DNA from: Carettochelys insculpta
Lineage: Eukaryota; Chordata; Testudines; Carettochelyidae
DNA length: 64,000 nucleotides
NCBI RefSeq assembly: GCF_033958435.1
Contig: NC_134138.1
Coordinates: 269,181,798-269,245,797, forward strand
Direction of reading: 5' to 3'
The notes below the pieces were generated by a model, which saw only the letters and a program-made list of their open reading frames with translations, was not told the DNA's origin and made no database searches. The position numbers and the translations under genes are program-made. The first letter of the stretch is position 1; every line of letters starts with the position of its first letter. Positions 11,281 to 21,913 of the stretch are shown here, in pieces.

Positions 11281-11783
11281 TAGCTGTTGCCCCGGAAGCG
11301 CTAGTCCGCCCTGTGACCCTGTCTGCAGCTGTGCCTGGCATCCCTATTTCGATGTGTGCTACTTGGGCGTGTAGACGTTCCCTCGCTGCACCTATTTCGA
11401 TGTTGGGCTGCGCAACGTCGAAGTTGAACATCGACGTTGCCGGCCCTGGAGGACGTGTAGACGCTATTCATCGAAATAGCCTATTTCGATGTCGCTACAT
11501 CAAAATTAGCTATTTCGATGTAGCGTGCACGTGTAGACGTAGCCTAAAAGAGGGTGTATTCTGTGGTGGGTTTGAAACATTAATACATTTGATCCTTGTT
11601 TAGTTTGCTGTATGCTCTATGTGTTACAAACTTCTCAAGTGAGACCATAACCATTGTAAAAGTAAGTACATGTGGCCTTTATGACCAATCAGTTATTCTG
11701 GAAAAAATGGGTGTGCCGTGGAATTGTTTGTCTCGTAGAAGTGTGCCGTGTTACTGAAAAGGCTGGGAACCACTGACTTAGAA

Positions 11784-12344
11784 AGAAAATTAAGGGCATC
11801 CCTTCCTTTCTAATTCGGGACAATTGGCAGCTTTTGGATAGGAAGGAGACAAAACCAGGACAAGGACACCAAAGAAAACTTCTGCTCTGATGAGAAATCT
11901 GTTTGCCTTTCAACATCCACCTAGAGAAATCCTGTCCCAGTTGAAGTGAATGGAAAAATTCTCATTTGACTTCAATGTGACCGGTGCAGGCCTTCACTCC
12001 TAAGGACCAGTCCGACTGATTGCCACTTAATAAAGTGGATGGGATTCAGTTCTACATAATACCTTGGGAGGATGAGGGGGCAAACAGCATGTGCTAGTGC
12101 TGTCAAACTTCATTGATTTTGCAATGTAGTAGTCATATCATTCTTCCCGGTGGGATCGTGTTATGCAGGAACTTAGTAGTACCCAATAGAAGTCACCCTG
12201 CAAGGCAGGAGATCCCCCCTGTTATGCAGGAGATCAGATGAGATGATTGTAATTGTCCCTTGTGGACTAAAAAGCAAAACCCCAAACCCCCGTGAATCCA
12301 TGAAATTCAAGGGTGAGTTCTGTCATTGCGAACAATGTGTTTGT
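11784..12344. other. Non-coding stretch
   Basis: No gene. 11941-11990 contains GACTTCAATG-type sequence typical of an old sauropsid interspersed repeat; about 12155-12185 (GTGTTATGCAGGAACTTAG) resembles a CR1 3' end. Confidence 0.4.
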
Positions 12345-12535
12345 TACAGTGCTTTGAGCACTGGCCCACTAAACCCAGGGTTGTGAGCTCAGTCCTTGAG
12401 AAAGCCATTGAGCAAGTTGGGCCAAATAGATTAAAAAAAAAAAAAGTGTCCCTGATGGTGACAGGTCCTGCTGCAAGCGCAGGGGACTGGATTCAATGAC
12501 CTCTGAAGGTCCCTTCCAGTTCAATGAGATTGGTA
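12345..12535 (+). repeat. tRNA-derived SINE (Cry-like), copy 1
   Basis: A degenerate box A (TTACAGTGCTTTGAGCA) and a box-B-like GGTTGTGAGCTCAGTCC are followed by an A run (12432-12445) and a CR1-type 3' part (GACCTCTGAAGGTCCCTTCC). This is the layout of turtle tRNA/CR1 SINEs. Old copy, A box damaged. Confidence 0.75.
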
Positions 12536-13884
12536 TAACTCCACATATAGCTCTCGAAGTGCAGCATTTTCAGTGTTACCAGCACTCTCCTTCCCACAAC
12601 TGTTACTGATGGTCAGGGATACAGGGGTTATATCAAAAGAGAAGAGGCTGCTTTGAATAACTGCTCCTCAGGCTCTTGCTCTATTTGCGGTTGCTTGTCT
12701 ATTTTAGGCAAGATTCACAAGGGAGGGGTTGAAGAGACAGTATGGGAAAAGCTACCCGGAAAATAGCATCAGCTTTGGCTGTGGTGGTGGGGGGGGTTCA
12801 GTTTTATTTTGTTTTTAAAGCAGTCTCATCAGAAATAGGGAAGTTGTTGAGCCACAACATTCAACTGTCACTTATTGCAGCATGAAGAGCTTGACCTAAA
12901 TCTGTCAGGGGTGAGCACAGCTCTGTGTGTGTGGGGGCGGGGGGGGGGAATTGCCCTTCCAGACCCATCCCCCACAAACCCTCCATGGAATATTAGAATT
13001 TCACTTGAAAACACAGTGGTCAGATGCTGAACAGAAAGTTCTATCGCTTGCAGCCCTTCATCCCTCTAGCTGATTGGTTCAAAACAAACACAGCATGGGT
13101 GGTGAAAGCTCCCCTGCCCTGCTCCATCTGCGTTAACAGCCCTGCTCTGGAGAGAATGTTGCTAGGGCTAGACAAGGGGAAGAATATCTGTGACAATATA
13201 GGGCTTGGTACGATGTCACCTGATGCCATTAGGTGTCTTTCCATTGACTTCAGTGAGACTTGGGTCAGCCCTTTGCTTCTCTGCATGAAAATGGCAGAGA
13301 GCACCAATTCAATGGCAAGGATTTCTCATGTCTATCTAATCACAGGTAGGCCTATATGACTGGAGAATAACATTGGGGTGATGTGTAGGGGGAAGATGCA
13401 CAAGGGATCACAGGCACCCCCAAACACTGTGCCACTTTTGGCAAGTGTGGGGGCAGTCCTGTCCTTTCCCTGGAGAGCAGCTCACCCTGCTCTCAGTCCA
13501 CATTGTTCCCTAGGTGGGAAGGGACCATCCTCGCACTCATCAGAAGTGGCATGGAGCTACCAGAGGAATGGGTGGGGAGGGGCAGACAGTGATGGGCAGG
13601 GGCAGAGCAGAAGAGGAGAGGGGGCAGGTGAGGGGCAAGGTGGAGCAAGGACGGGGAAGTTGCAGGGGGGCAGGTGGTCAGTGTCCATTCCCGGAGTTCT
13701 CTCACCAATCTCCACTGCATGTCATACGTATATCTAAGAAGAGGAAATAAAGGGATCCGAGCTACCCCACTAGTATGACATGTGTGGAGCATGCAATTTT
13801 AGCACACATTGCGAAGAGAAGAGTAATTTACCTGATTTCCTTCTTTGAGAAAAGAAGTGATTTTTTTCTTGTTTTTAGGTGAAG
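12536..13884. other. Non-coding, with G-rich low-complexity stretches
   Basis: No gene seen. 13240-13265 has another CCATTGACTTCAGTGAGAC fossil. 13560-13680 is purine-rich (GGGCAGGGGCAGAGCAGAAG) and resembles, on the opposite strand, C-rich repeats near 32140 and 47330. Confidence 0.4.
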
Positions 13885-14475
13885 GAAATGTACTATATCG
13901 ATTATAGTTGGACTTCAGTCAAGTATTTGACCCAAAGCCATGTGGGAAATTATTAAGTTAACTTAGGGAAGAAGGTGGGATCAGAACAAGAACTGTAAGG
14001 TGTGTAAGTAATTGGTTGAAGAGAAAAAAGCAACAGGTTGAGCTAAAAGGCGAATTATTGGACTGAAGGGAGGTTACCAGTGGAGTTCCTCAGAGATCAG
14101 ACTTTGGACCAACATTATCCAACATTTTTATTTATGACCTTAGTAAAAAAATCCGAATATGTTAATGAAATCCACTAATAAATTGGTAGCCATCATTGAC
14201 ACAAAAGAACATCAGAATGTTATACAGAAAGATTGGGGTGATCTTGTATAGTAGCGTGACAGAAATGGGATGAAATTCAGTAGTACAAAGAGCAAAGTCA
14301 AGTGTTTGGGGTCTAATTAAAATCTCCGCTGCAAGCTGGGGGCTTATCAGTTGGACATGACAGAGGAGGAGAGAGTCCTGAGTGTACAGGACATTCATAG
14401 GATGACTATACACCACTAATATGATGCAGCTGTGAAAAAAAGCAGATGAGATCCCAGGATATATTAAGCAAACAC
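13885..14475 (+). repeat. CR1-type LINE fragment, reverse transcriptase part
   Basis: GGAGTTCCTCAGAGATCAGA then CTTTGGACCAACATT translates near GVPQRSDFGPTLSNIFIYDL, the RT block GVPQGSVLGP...FNIFINDL with decay. Further along, GCTGTGAAAAAAAGCAGATG resembles the CR1 AVKKAN... block. Several frame breaks and stops; inactive. Confidence 0.7.
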
Positions 14476-16021
14476 AAAGCAGTTTCAATTTATTATTTGA
14501 GTTCCAGAGTCATGGAACACAAATATTTTTAAAGGTATTCAGCTCACTGTACATAAAACCAGATCCACAGACAAATGCAATGACTTCTAAAAACATGTAC
14601 AGCATGACAGTTCATTTCTCAGAGTTCTAACAGGCTACCCGGTCAGATAAGCTGAACCTGAAAGATGTTTTGGTATCGACATCATCTTGTGACTCCAAGA
14701 TAATATTGCAGTCTTGTGAATGCAATGGAACCATCAACTCAGTTTTCAAATACCAAAGTATTGTAAGAGAGCAACAGGTGACCACAGCTGGATTTGAACA
14801 GGGTATACAATGGTGAAGACTTGTTATCCTGCTACCATTTCTGAGTCATCTTTCCTCTGAATATTTATACAGAGAAAAATGGTTGTTTCTGGAGACAGAA
14901 AAGGATCATTTTAATGCTAGGAGCACTTCTGGCTGCTAAAATGCTGACATTTATCTATAAAGCATACTAAATTACCACATGTTGCATGGGTACAATTTTC
15001 CCCACAGGATGGAATTTTGTCACAGGCAATTGCATTTGCTGGCAGATATGGGGAAGTTTTATTGTAGCTTAGTGGTTCTCCAGTTGTTTCCCCTTTCTCC
15101 GTGGATCACTTAAGGGGGACATTCTCTCATAGACCATCTTCCCTGTCATCACCCCAGTTCATTATTGTTCAGTTTTCCAAATGTGCCCTTCTGTAGGCTA
15201 GGCCTTTAGGCTTGAGAGACTAGACATGGTCACCGGGCCACAGCTAGAGAGCTGCCGTCTTAGATCAAATCTGTTCTCAACTTGAAAACATCACTTTTCT
15301 CTTGCAAAATGGGTCAGAAACTAATGCTTAGCTGGAGAAAATTGGAGACGTGAGGACCTTTTACAAAAACAGCGGAAGAAACTTTCTTTTAAAACAAAAA
15401 TAGCTCCTTATATTTGCCAGACTAGCCAGCTCTCTATCAGGCTAATTAAAAAGGACAGAGGACTGCAAAGCAAGGAAGAAATATTAGGGCAAAGTAAAAA
15501 AGAAAAAAAACATGTTTGATTATTAATTATGCTGTGGGCTGTCTAATAGTTCCCGTCTCTTTCTTCTTCACAATGTAATGTAACGTGCTGCAGGTGACTC
15601 AACAGAGACACACAGGGAGCTGTGTCTATCTGCTACACAGATGTCTGATTTTTATACTGGCTCTAGCTAACTAGGTTGCTTTTAAGAGTGGGGGTGGGGG
15701 TAAAAGCTGTCCTTCAGCACTCCTATTTCTCTGTTGCCACAGCTGGCTGAGCACTTTGAGCAGGAGCTAGCCTCCAACTGGGAATCGTTATCAGATGCTT
15801 TTCTTCTCAGTGCCTCCAGTGGTGGAGAAACACAGATTGTCTATGCAGCCGTTTTCATTCTTCTTAGTTCTGCATCACTTCTTGTTGCCAGAGCACATGC
15901 AGTCTGCTCAGAGTAACCCCTGGCAGGCCGTGGAGTGGGGGCATTGTTTCTATTGCACAGCACATAGCACTGACTCCTGGATGTGTGTCAGGGTTTTGCA
16001 ATATGGTTCCATCTTCAGTGA
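14476..16021. other. Non-coding stretch, no recognised repeat
   Basis: No gene or repeat recognised over about 1.5 kb. 15500-15650 (ATTATTAATTATGCTGTGGG and following) is AT-rich with homeodomain-type TAATTA sites and free of repeats; a conserved non-coding element is possible but cannot be shown from one sequence. Confidence 0.35.
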
Positions 16022-16315
16022 GGCCAGGTCAACACGAGGAGGTAAGATCGATTTTAGATGTGCACATCGAGCTAAGATAATTCCATAGCTGAAGTCAGCT
16101 TCCCTAAAATCGATTTTTGCCACCATCCAAGCAGTGGGAGGTTGATGGGAGAAGGTCTCCACTCAATTTCTCTTACACTTTACAACTCTCAGGAACACCA
16201 GGAGCAGTGGTGATGCATTGACCATTTGATTTAGCGTGTCTCCATTAAGTGTGCTAAATTGAACCCTGGAAGATCGACTGCCCACATGTCTCTATTCCCA
16301 TAAGCGTAGACATGC
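16022..16315. mobile_element. Harbinger-like MITE, family with GATCGATTTTAG ends
   Basis: The left edge AGGCCAGGTCAACACGAGG and right edge, reversed, GGGCATGTCTACGCTTATGG resemble the GGCTATGTCTACAC terminal class. An internal inverted pair (AGATCGATTTTAGATG near the left; TAAAATCGATTTTTGCC at about 16107) supports a MITE. No clean target duplication. Confidence 0.45.
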
Positions 16316-16374
16316 CCAAAGACTAAAAAGGCTCCTTGGCAGTCACACAGATAAATTGGGTTCTATCTCTTCTC

Positions 16375-16465
16375 ACCAATTTGTGTGGGTGACCTTGGGC
16401 AAGTCACATGGTTTTTGCCTCCTTTCCCCATCTGTGGTTTGCTAGTTCTTCCCACCTGCTCTTCC
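16375..16465 (+). repeat. MIR-like SINE fragment
   Basis: GGTGACCTTGGGCAAGTCAC then CCCCATCTGTGG is the highly characteristic MIR core. Confidence 0.75.
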
Positions 16466-17393
16466 CAGTGTCATGAAGACCAGGACTTTAACAGTGTTTG
16501 GAGAAGAGCTAGATAAAGTCATGGAGGTTAAGTCCATCAATGGTTATTAGCCAGGATAGATAGGAATGGCATCCCTAGACACCAGAGGCTGAAAATGGAT
16601 GAAGGAAAGGGATCGCTCTGATGATTCCCTATTCTGTTCACTCGTCTGAGGGTATCTGGAATTGGCGACTTTTGGAAGACAGGGTAATGGGCTAGATGGA
16701 TCTTTGGTCTGACCCAGTGCAGTTGTCCTTATGTTCTTATGTGCTCCCTCAGAGGTTTGTTGGGGAGATAAATCCACTTTAAAGAGATTATGAGGGCTCT
16801 ATGTTAATGGATGCTAAATATCTAAACATAGAACGGACATAAGAGCGGTGTTAGGGTCCCTGTCTCTAACTTTCTTATAGGAGCCGGATCCATATTAGCA
16901 GCTTTGGTTAACTGTCTCCTACATGAGTCTTCCCTTTATGAGGAGGTTTTGATCAAGCCATAGTCTGGACCTGTGGCTCCTAGACGGACTGTGTATTAAG
17001 CAGAAAACGTGTTTGATTTGGAATTGCAAATGTGTTTCCTGAGCCTTATACTCTGTGATGCTGAAATGGAAGTGTTTGACGCAGCTGCATCACTCTGCGG
17101 GGGCAGATGGCACCGGATACCACTGCTTCCCGGACTGCCCTAGCAGTGTCTGTGTTGTGAACTTGGCAGTGCCTGTCTGAGTAGCTACTATCCCTGCCCC
17201 ACAGCAGCTGGTTCATGCCCTAGCCAACTGGTGCATCACAGAGGACAGAGGAGATTAGCGGCTCTGGTGACTCCATTGCCAGCTGCCCTGCCAGGCTATA
17301 ACAGCTAGAGGGAGAGCACCGACAGGAGCTTGACTGGCTCTGCCTGAGCAGGTAGGAAAAGATGGCTCTTCTTTCTCATATAGCCACCCAGAG
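16466..17393. other. Non-coding stretch
   Basis: No gene or recognised element. 16535-16745 (minus: ORF of 76 codons) is not like any family I know. Confidence 0.4.
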
Positions 17394-17737
17394 CAAGGGT
17401 GAACAAACTTTTTATGTTGGGCCTCACTTTTTGTCTCTGCAGTTAGCAGCCCCTACACACCTGCCTAACATAACCCAAACTGATGGAAATTTTGGTTATG
17501 TTCCTATGGGAGGAAAAAAAAAAAACTTTCAACGTGTGTAAGAAAAAAAGTCTGTAGAATGTAAAACCTGTGGTAATCGGTATATAAATGTGAATACACA
17601 GACATACAACCAGTAACCGATTTCAACATTTTTAATGAGATGGGTGAGCCTGAGACCCAGCAACCGATTGTGCTGTACCCCCCTTATGAAATTTCACGCC
17701 CCTCCAAAGGAGCCCACCCCCCATTTGCACACCCCTG
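17394..17737. mobile_element. hAT MITE, 344 bp
   Basis: Starts CAAGGGTGAACAAACTTTTT and ends GCACACCCCTG, imperfect inverted repeats. An exact 8-bp duplication ACCCAGAG lies at 17386-17393 and 17738-17745. No coding capacity. Confidence 0.85.
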
Positions 17738-18321
17738 ACCCAGAGCATCCCAGAGATGGAGGAAATCTAACTTGCGCCAGGTGGCTATACTCCCCAAGGA
17801 GCCAGAAGATAGCTGGGACACTACACTCTCCTGCCACTCCCTCTCTGTGCCCCTCCTCAAGCAGCCCTGTTGCTAGAGATTGCATGAATCCCTTCAATGA
17901 GGAGCAGCAGAACACCACAGTGGTTGCTTCTGCATGCCCTGGGTACCTTATTTCTGCAGCTCTCATTTTCTCAGCTGCCCAGATTTACAGAGTTCAGCCA
18001 CCTGGTGACCTTTACAGGGCCATAGGAGCAAACATTATTTAAAGCCTTTTACAGTATATGTAATATGGGGCAAAGGCTACTCTTCTGTTAAAGATTTAAC
18101 GTCTCTCTCTAATGAAGCATGTGTCTCCTTGAATAACACCTTGGGTTGTGCATATAGAGGTGCCTTGTATGATGCCCATTGCAGGTTCACTTGGCTGACT
18201 CCTTCAAGGTGTCTCTGAGGGGATTCTGAAGAGCCTCTCATCCAGGTAGCTAAGTGCAAACAGGCTACACCAAGGAACTGATCATGTGACATCACTAGAA
18301 GGCCAATATCAACAAGAACCA
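17738..18321. other. Non-coding stretch
   Basis: No gene or recognised repeat. Confidence 0.4.
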
Positions 18322-19815
18322 TATTCAACAAGAAGTCCTGTGGCACCTTATAGCCTAACAGATTTTTGGAGCATAAGCTTTCGTGGGCAAAGACCCACTT
18401 CCTCAGATGCATGAGTGAGGGGGGCAGTGCAGAGGAGTGTTTAAAGGGTGGGGGTCCCACTGAAAGGGAGTGCCCAAGCTGACAAGGTCTATTCAGTCAG
18501 GGTGGAAATGGCCCATTATCAGTAGTATACATCAAGAGAGGATTAAAAATAAGTCAGATCAATTAGGGGGGATGTGGCCCATTGTCAAATTCTAATGTGG
18601 ATGTATGAACTTCCAGAGCAGGGAAACTGCTTTTGTAAGGGGCCAGTCACTCCCAGTCTCTGTTTAATCCTTGGTTAATGGAGTCAAATTTGCAAATGAA
18701 TTGCAGCTCAGAGGTTTATCTCTCCATTTTATTTTTGAATTTTTTTGCTGTAGGACTGTTACTTTTAAATCTGTTACTGAGTGTCCAGGGAGATAGAAGT
18801 GTTCTCCTACAGGTTTATGTATGTTACTGTTTCTGATGTATGATTTATGTCCATTTATTCTTTTACGTAGAGACTGTCCAGTTTGGCCAATGTAAACTGC
18901 AGTGGGGCATTGCTGGCACATGATGGCATATATTATATTAGTAGATATGCAGGTAAAGGAGCCCCTGATGGTTTGGTTGATATTAGGTCCTGTGATGAGA
19001 ATGCTGGTGTAGATATGTGAGTAGAGCTGGCAGCGAGGTTTGTTGCAGGGATAGGTTCCAGGTTTAGAGTTACTGTGTTGTGGTCTAGAGTTGCTGGTGA
19101 GGATTTGTTTAAGGCTGGCAGGCTGTCTGTAGGCGAGGACAGGCCTGCCTCCCAAGGTCTGTGAGAGTGAAGGATCATTGTCCAGAATGGGTTGCAGATC
19201 ACTAATGATGCATTGGAGAGGCTTTACCTGGGGGCTGTATGTGATGGCGAGTGGTGTTCTCTTGTTTTCATTGTGAGGCCTGTCTTGTAGCAGGTGGCTT
19301 CTGGGTACCAATCTGGCTCTGTCAATCTGTTTCTTCACTTCCTTAGATGGGCATTCTAGTTTGAGGAAAGCTTGGTAAAGGTCTTGTAGATGTTTGCCTC
19401 TGTCTGACAGATTGGAGCAAATACGGTTGTACCTTAGTGCCTGGCTGTATACAATGGATTGTGTAGTGTGCCCTGGGTGGAAGCTGGAGGTGTGTAGATA
19501 AGCATAGTGGTCCATGGGTTTTCGTTATAGGGTGGTATTTATGTGACCATCGCTTATCTGCACAGTGGTGTCCAGGAAGTGGATCTCTTGTGTGGACTGG
19601 TCCACGCTAAGGTTGATGCAGGGGTGGAAACTGTTGAAATCACGGTGGAACTCTTCAAGAGCTTCCTTCCATGGGTCTAGATGATGAAGATGTCATCAGT
19701 GGAGCACAGGTAGAGGAGGGGCGCTAGGGGACAAGAACTGAGGAAGCGTTGTTCCAGGTCAGCCATAAAAATGTTGCCATACTGTGGGGCCATGTGGAAC
19801 TGTGTTGCTTGTCAT
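18322..19815 (-). pseudogene. Penelope-like retroelement, 5'-truncated, with GIY-YIG domain
   Basis: Penelope-like elements encode a reverse transcriptase followed by a GIY-YIG endonuclease. On the minus strand remnants of the RT (IHFLDTTVQISDG near 19560; a DDIFII-like block near 19680) lead into an ORF at 19515-18664 (283 codons). This has the fingers NIIYAIMCQQC, YIGQTGQSLRKRINGHKS and the PVGEHFYLPGHS block with the candidate catalytic Glu. The C-terminus is frameshifted near 18735: the expected ELQFICKFDSINQGL is readable in another frame just downstream. 3' of the ORF is an untranslated tail ending at 18322 with the terminal motif GTGCCACAGGACTTCTTGTT. Inactive through truncation and frameshifts. 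Confidence 0.85.
18371..18410 (-). ncRNA. Small hammerhead ribozyme motif in Penelope tail
   Basis: The 40-nt minus-strand sequence starts GCATCTGAGGAAGTGGG and ends CCCACGAAAGCTTATGC. It holds the hammerhead core CUGANGA (CTGAGGA), a stem II (GTGGG/CCCAC, loop TCTTTG) and GAAA. The ends GCAT/ATGC pair as stem I, leaving only GC for stem III and UU as the UH cleavage position. Such stem-III-less variants are known in Penelope-like elements and act as dimers. Folding and activity are inferred. Confidence 0.65.
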
Positions 19816-20204
19816 AGGGAAGACCTGCTGTTGGATACAACTTGCACATTTCCAAATCCTGAAGGTTTAAAGCGACTGGTAGTATTGGTGTAATGACATT
19901 TCTCCTGGGGGAGAGACATCATCCACGTACTACTGAGTGCTTCCCATAAAGTGGCGTTTCCAGCCTGAGTTTGTGGAGGGAAAGAGGGGGTAGAATGGGG
20001 CAGGGCTGGGGAGAAGGGGTAAACTACAATGTGTCATCTCTTTGGTAGGGTCAACATTATCTTTCCTTTCACTCACGATTATGTAATTCTACTAACTTCC
20101 ATGGGGTTACTCCTGATTTAGAATCATGCCTGCAGTCCCTATCCTTGCTCCAAGGTGTAGGCAGGTGTAGGCCCCCAGGGATGATTTCTATGAACTAGCG
20201 ACTG
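19816..20204. other. Non-coding stretch between Penelope pieces
   Basis: No coding sequence seen; may include decayed 5' RT sequence of the Penelope element, but I cannot align it. Confidence 0.35.
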
Positions 20205-20440
20205 TGTTTCATGTACAATAAGAAGTCCTCTGGCATCTTATAGATTATCATAATTTGGAACACAAGCTTTCGTGGGCAAAGTCCCACTTTGTCAGATGCA
20301 TGACTCATGCATCTGACGAAGTGGGTCTTTGGCCACAAAAGCTTATACTCCAAATTATCTGTTAATCTATAAGGTGCCACAGGACTTCTTGTTTTTGAAG
20401 ATACAGACTAACTCAGCCATCCCTCTGGTACATATTGCAT
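20205..20440. repeat. Inverted pair of Penelope tails (imperfect palindrome)
   Basis: 20217-20302 and 20307-20392 are inverted copies of the Penelope tail (AGAAGTCCTCTGGCATCTTA versus, reversed, AGAAGTCCTGTGGCACCTTA), meeting at GCATGACTCATGC. The right copy continues into the tail AGATACAGACTAACTCAGCC. Both hammerhead cores are damaged: the left arm reads CTGACAA instead of CTGANGA, and the right arm reads AAAA where GAAA is needed. Confidence 0.75.
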
Positions 20441-20832
20441 ATGGAGACTGGTGGGCACAAGGGAGGATTTGTTCTTCATCAGGTTTTCTGTTGAGCTGCT
20501 GTTAGTTCTCTTTTTAACACACTGAAGCCGTGTCTACACGTGCACGCTACTTCGAAGTAGCGGCACTAACTTCGAAATAGCGCCCGTCACGGCTACACGC
20601 GTCGGGCGCTATTTCAAAGTTAACTTCGACGTTAGGCGGCGAGACTTTGAAGTCGCTAACCCCATGAGGGGATAGGAATAGCGCCCTACTTCGACGTTCA
20701 ACGTCGAAGTAGGGACCGTGTAGTCGTTACGCGTCCCGCAACGTCAAAATTGTGGGGTCCTCCATGGCGGCCATCAGCTGAGGGGTTGAGAGACGCTCTC
20801 TGCAGCCCCTCAGCTCAATGGTGGCCGCGTGG

Positions 20833-20858
20833 AGCGGCCCCTTAAAGGTCCCCTCCCC
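20833..20858 (+). promoter_or_regulatory. Promoter-like TTAAA motif, Myb gene, copy B
   Basis: GAGCGGCCCCTTAAAGGTCC, identical in its core to the copy A block and about 115 bases upstream of ATG 20962. Confidence 0.45.
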
Positions 20859-20961
20859 CTCCCTTCCTGTGCAGGAAGCTGAGGGAATGTGCAGGCGGCA
20901 GCCCAGACACGCGGCCAGCCTACACGTTCCTCAGCCACCCAGAACAGGGCCAGCACCAGCG

Positions 20962-21868
20962 ATGGCTGCCCGGCAGACCCCCCAGCACACCCAGGGGACC
21001 CCCCCCAAGGGGAGCCAGGGCAGCCAGCCCAGCCAGGCGGGCAGCCAGGCTGACAAGCGGCTGCAGGGCCCCTCCTGTACGGAGGCCGCGCTGCGGGACC
21101 TGCTGGGGCTCTGGAGCGAGGAGAAGGTGCTCCAGGTAATGGGGAGCAAGAGGCGGAATGCAGATGCGTTCGCTCGGCTGGCCGACGGCCTGGCTGCCCG
21201 GGGTCACCCTGCCCGCACTCCTGATCACGTCAGGAGTAAGGTGAAGGAGCTGCGGCAGGGTTACTCCCGGGCCCGGGATGCGGCCGGCCGATCTGGGGCC
21301 ACCCCTGTCACTTGCCCCTTTTACAGGGAGCTCAGGGACATCCTGGGCCCCCGGCACACCTCCTCCCCTCCGGCCACCCTTGGTACTTCAGCCGACGAGC
21401 CCCAGCAGGCCCTGCAGCCGGAGTCCACCCCGGAGGTAAGCCCTGCACCCCGGGGGCCCCCCCCGGCGCCCACCCCCGGGACATCGCAGCAGGAGGAGGA
21501 GGAGGAGGAGGAGGAGGGGGGCTCCTCCTCCGCAGAATCTGGGCTGCAGATCCTCCTCCTGCTATCCCGGAGCAGCAGCCGGGCCTCCGCCCCCCGGGGA
21601 TCTCCGGACTATGGGAGTGGACCGACAGGTATGTACCCCCCCTCTGGTGTACACCCCTGGGCTTGAGGGGCAGGGGGTAATAGATATGTGTCCAGGGCCC
21701 CCCACATGCTCACATGGCCATGGCCCCAAGGACAGCAGGGCCATGGCCCTCACAGCACTGCATCAGCCCCTGCCCCCCCCACCCCGCATGACAGTGCCAT
21801 GCCCCATCTCCGGGGCAGGGGGGAGCGGAACCTCGAGGGGCCCCCGGAAGGAGCGGGTGGGACACCCC

Positions 21869-21913
<45 letters not shown>

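Larger units (their letters stand above)
6871..11544 (+). mobile_element. Full-length Harbinger element, copy A
   Basis: 4,674 bp, flanked by TAA (6868-6870 and 11545-11547). Left terminus AGCCGTGTATACACGTGCAC; right terminus, reversed, GGCTACGTCTACACGTGCAC. Both ends carry ~300 bp of short palindromes built on TTCGAA and ATCGAAAT, with the terminal core GTCTACACG recurring at intervals. Interior GC content and CpG density are far above the flanks. It contains two convergent genes: a Myb/SANT-like gene (+, broken) and a HARBI1-type transposase (-, open). The sister copy is at 20526-25377; 711-bp deletion derivatives are at 2833, 39403 and 55063. Confidence 0.95.
5562..11775. mobile_element. 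hAT element, host of a nested LTR-like stretch and a full Harbinger
   Basis: Left terminus CAGTGGTTTTCAACCAGTG and right terminus GGCTGGGAACCACTG are imperfect inverted repeats of the hAT kind. They are flanked by ACTTAGAG (5554-5561) and ACTTAGAA (11776-11783), an 8-bp target duplication with one mismatch. Motifs GTGCCGTGG and GTGTGCC recur near both ends. After removal of the Harbinger at 6871-11544 about 1.5 kb remains, with no transposase ORF visible, so it is non-autonomous. Confidence 0.75.

Noticed and set aside
20268..20350. Hammerhead motifs in the 20.3-kb inverted tails
   Set aside because: Left arm has CTGACAA and right arm AAAA instead of GAAA; cores are broken.
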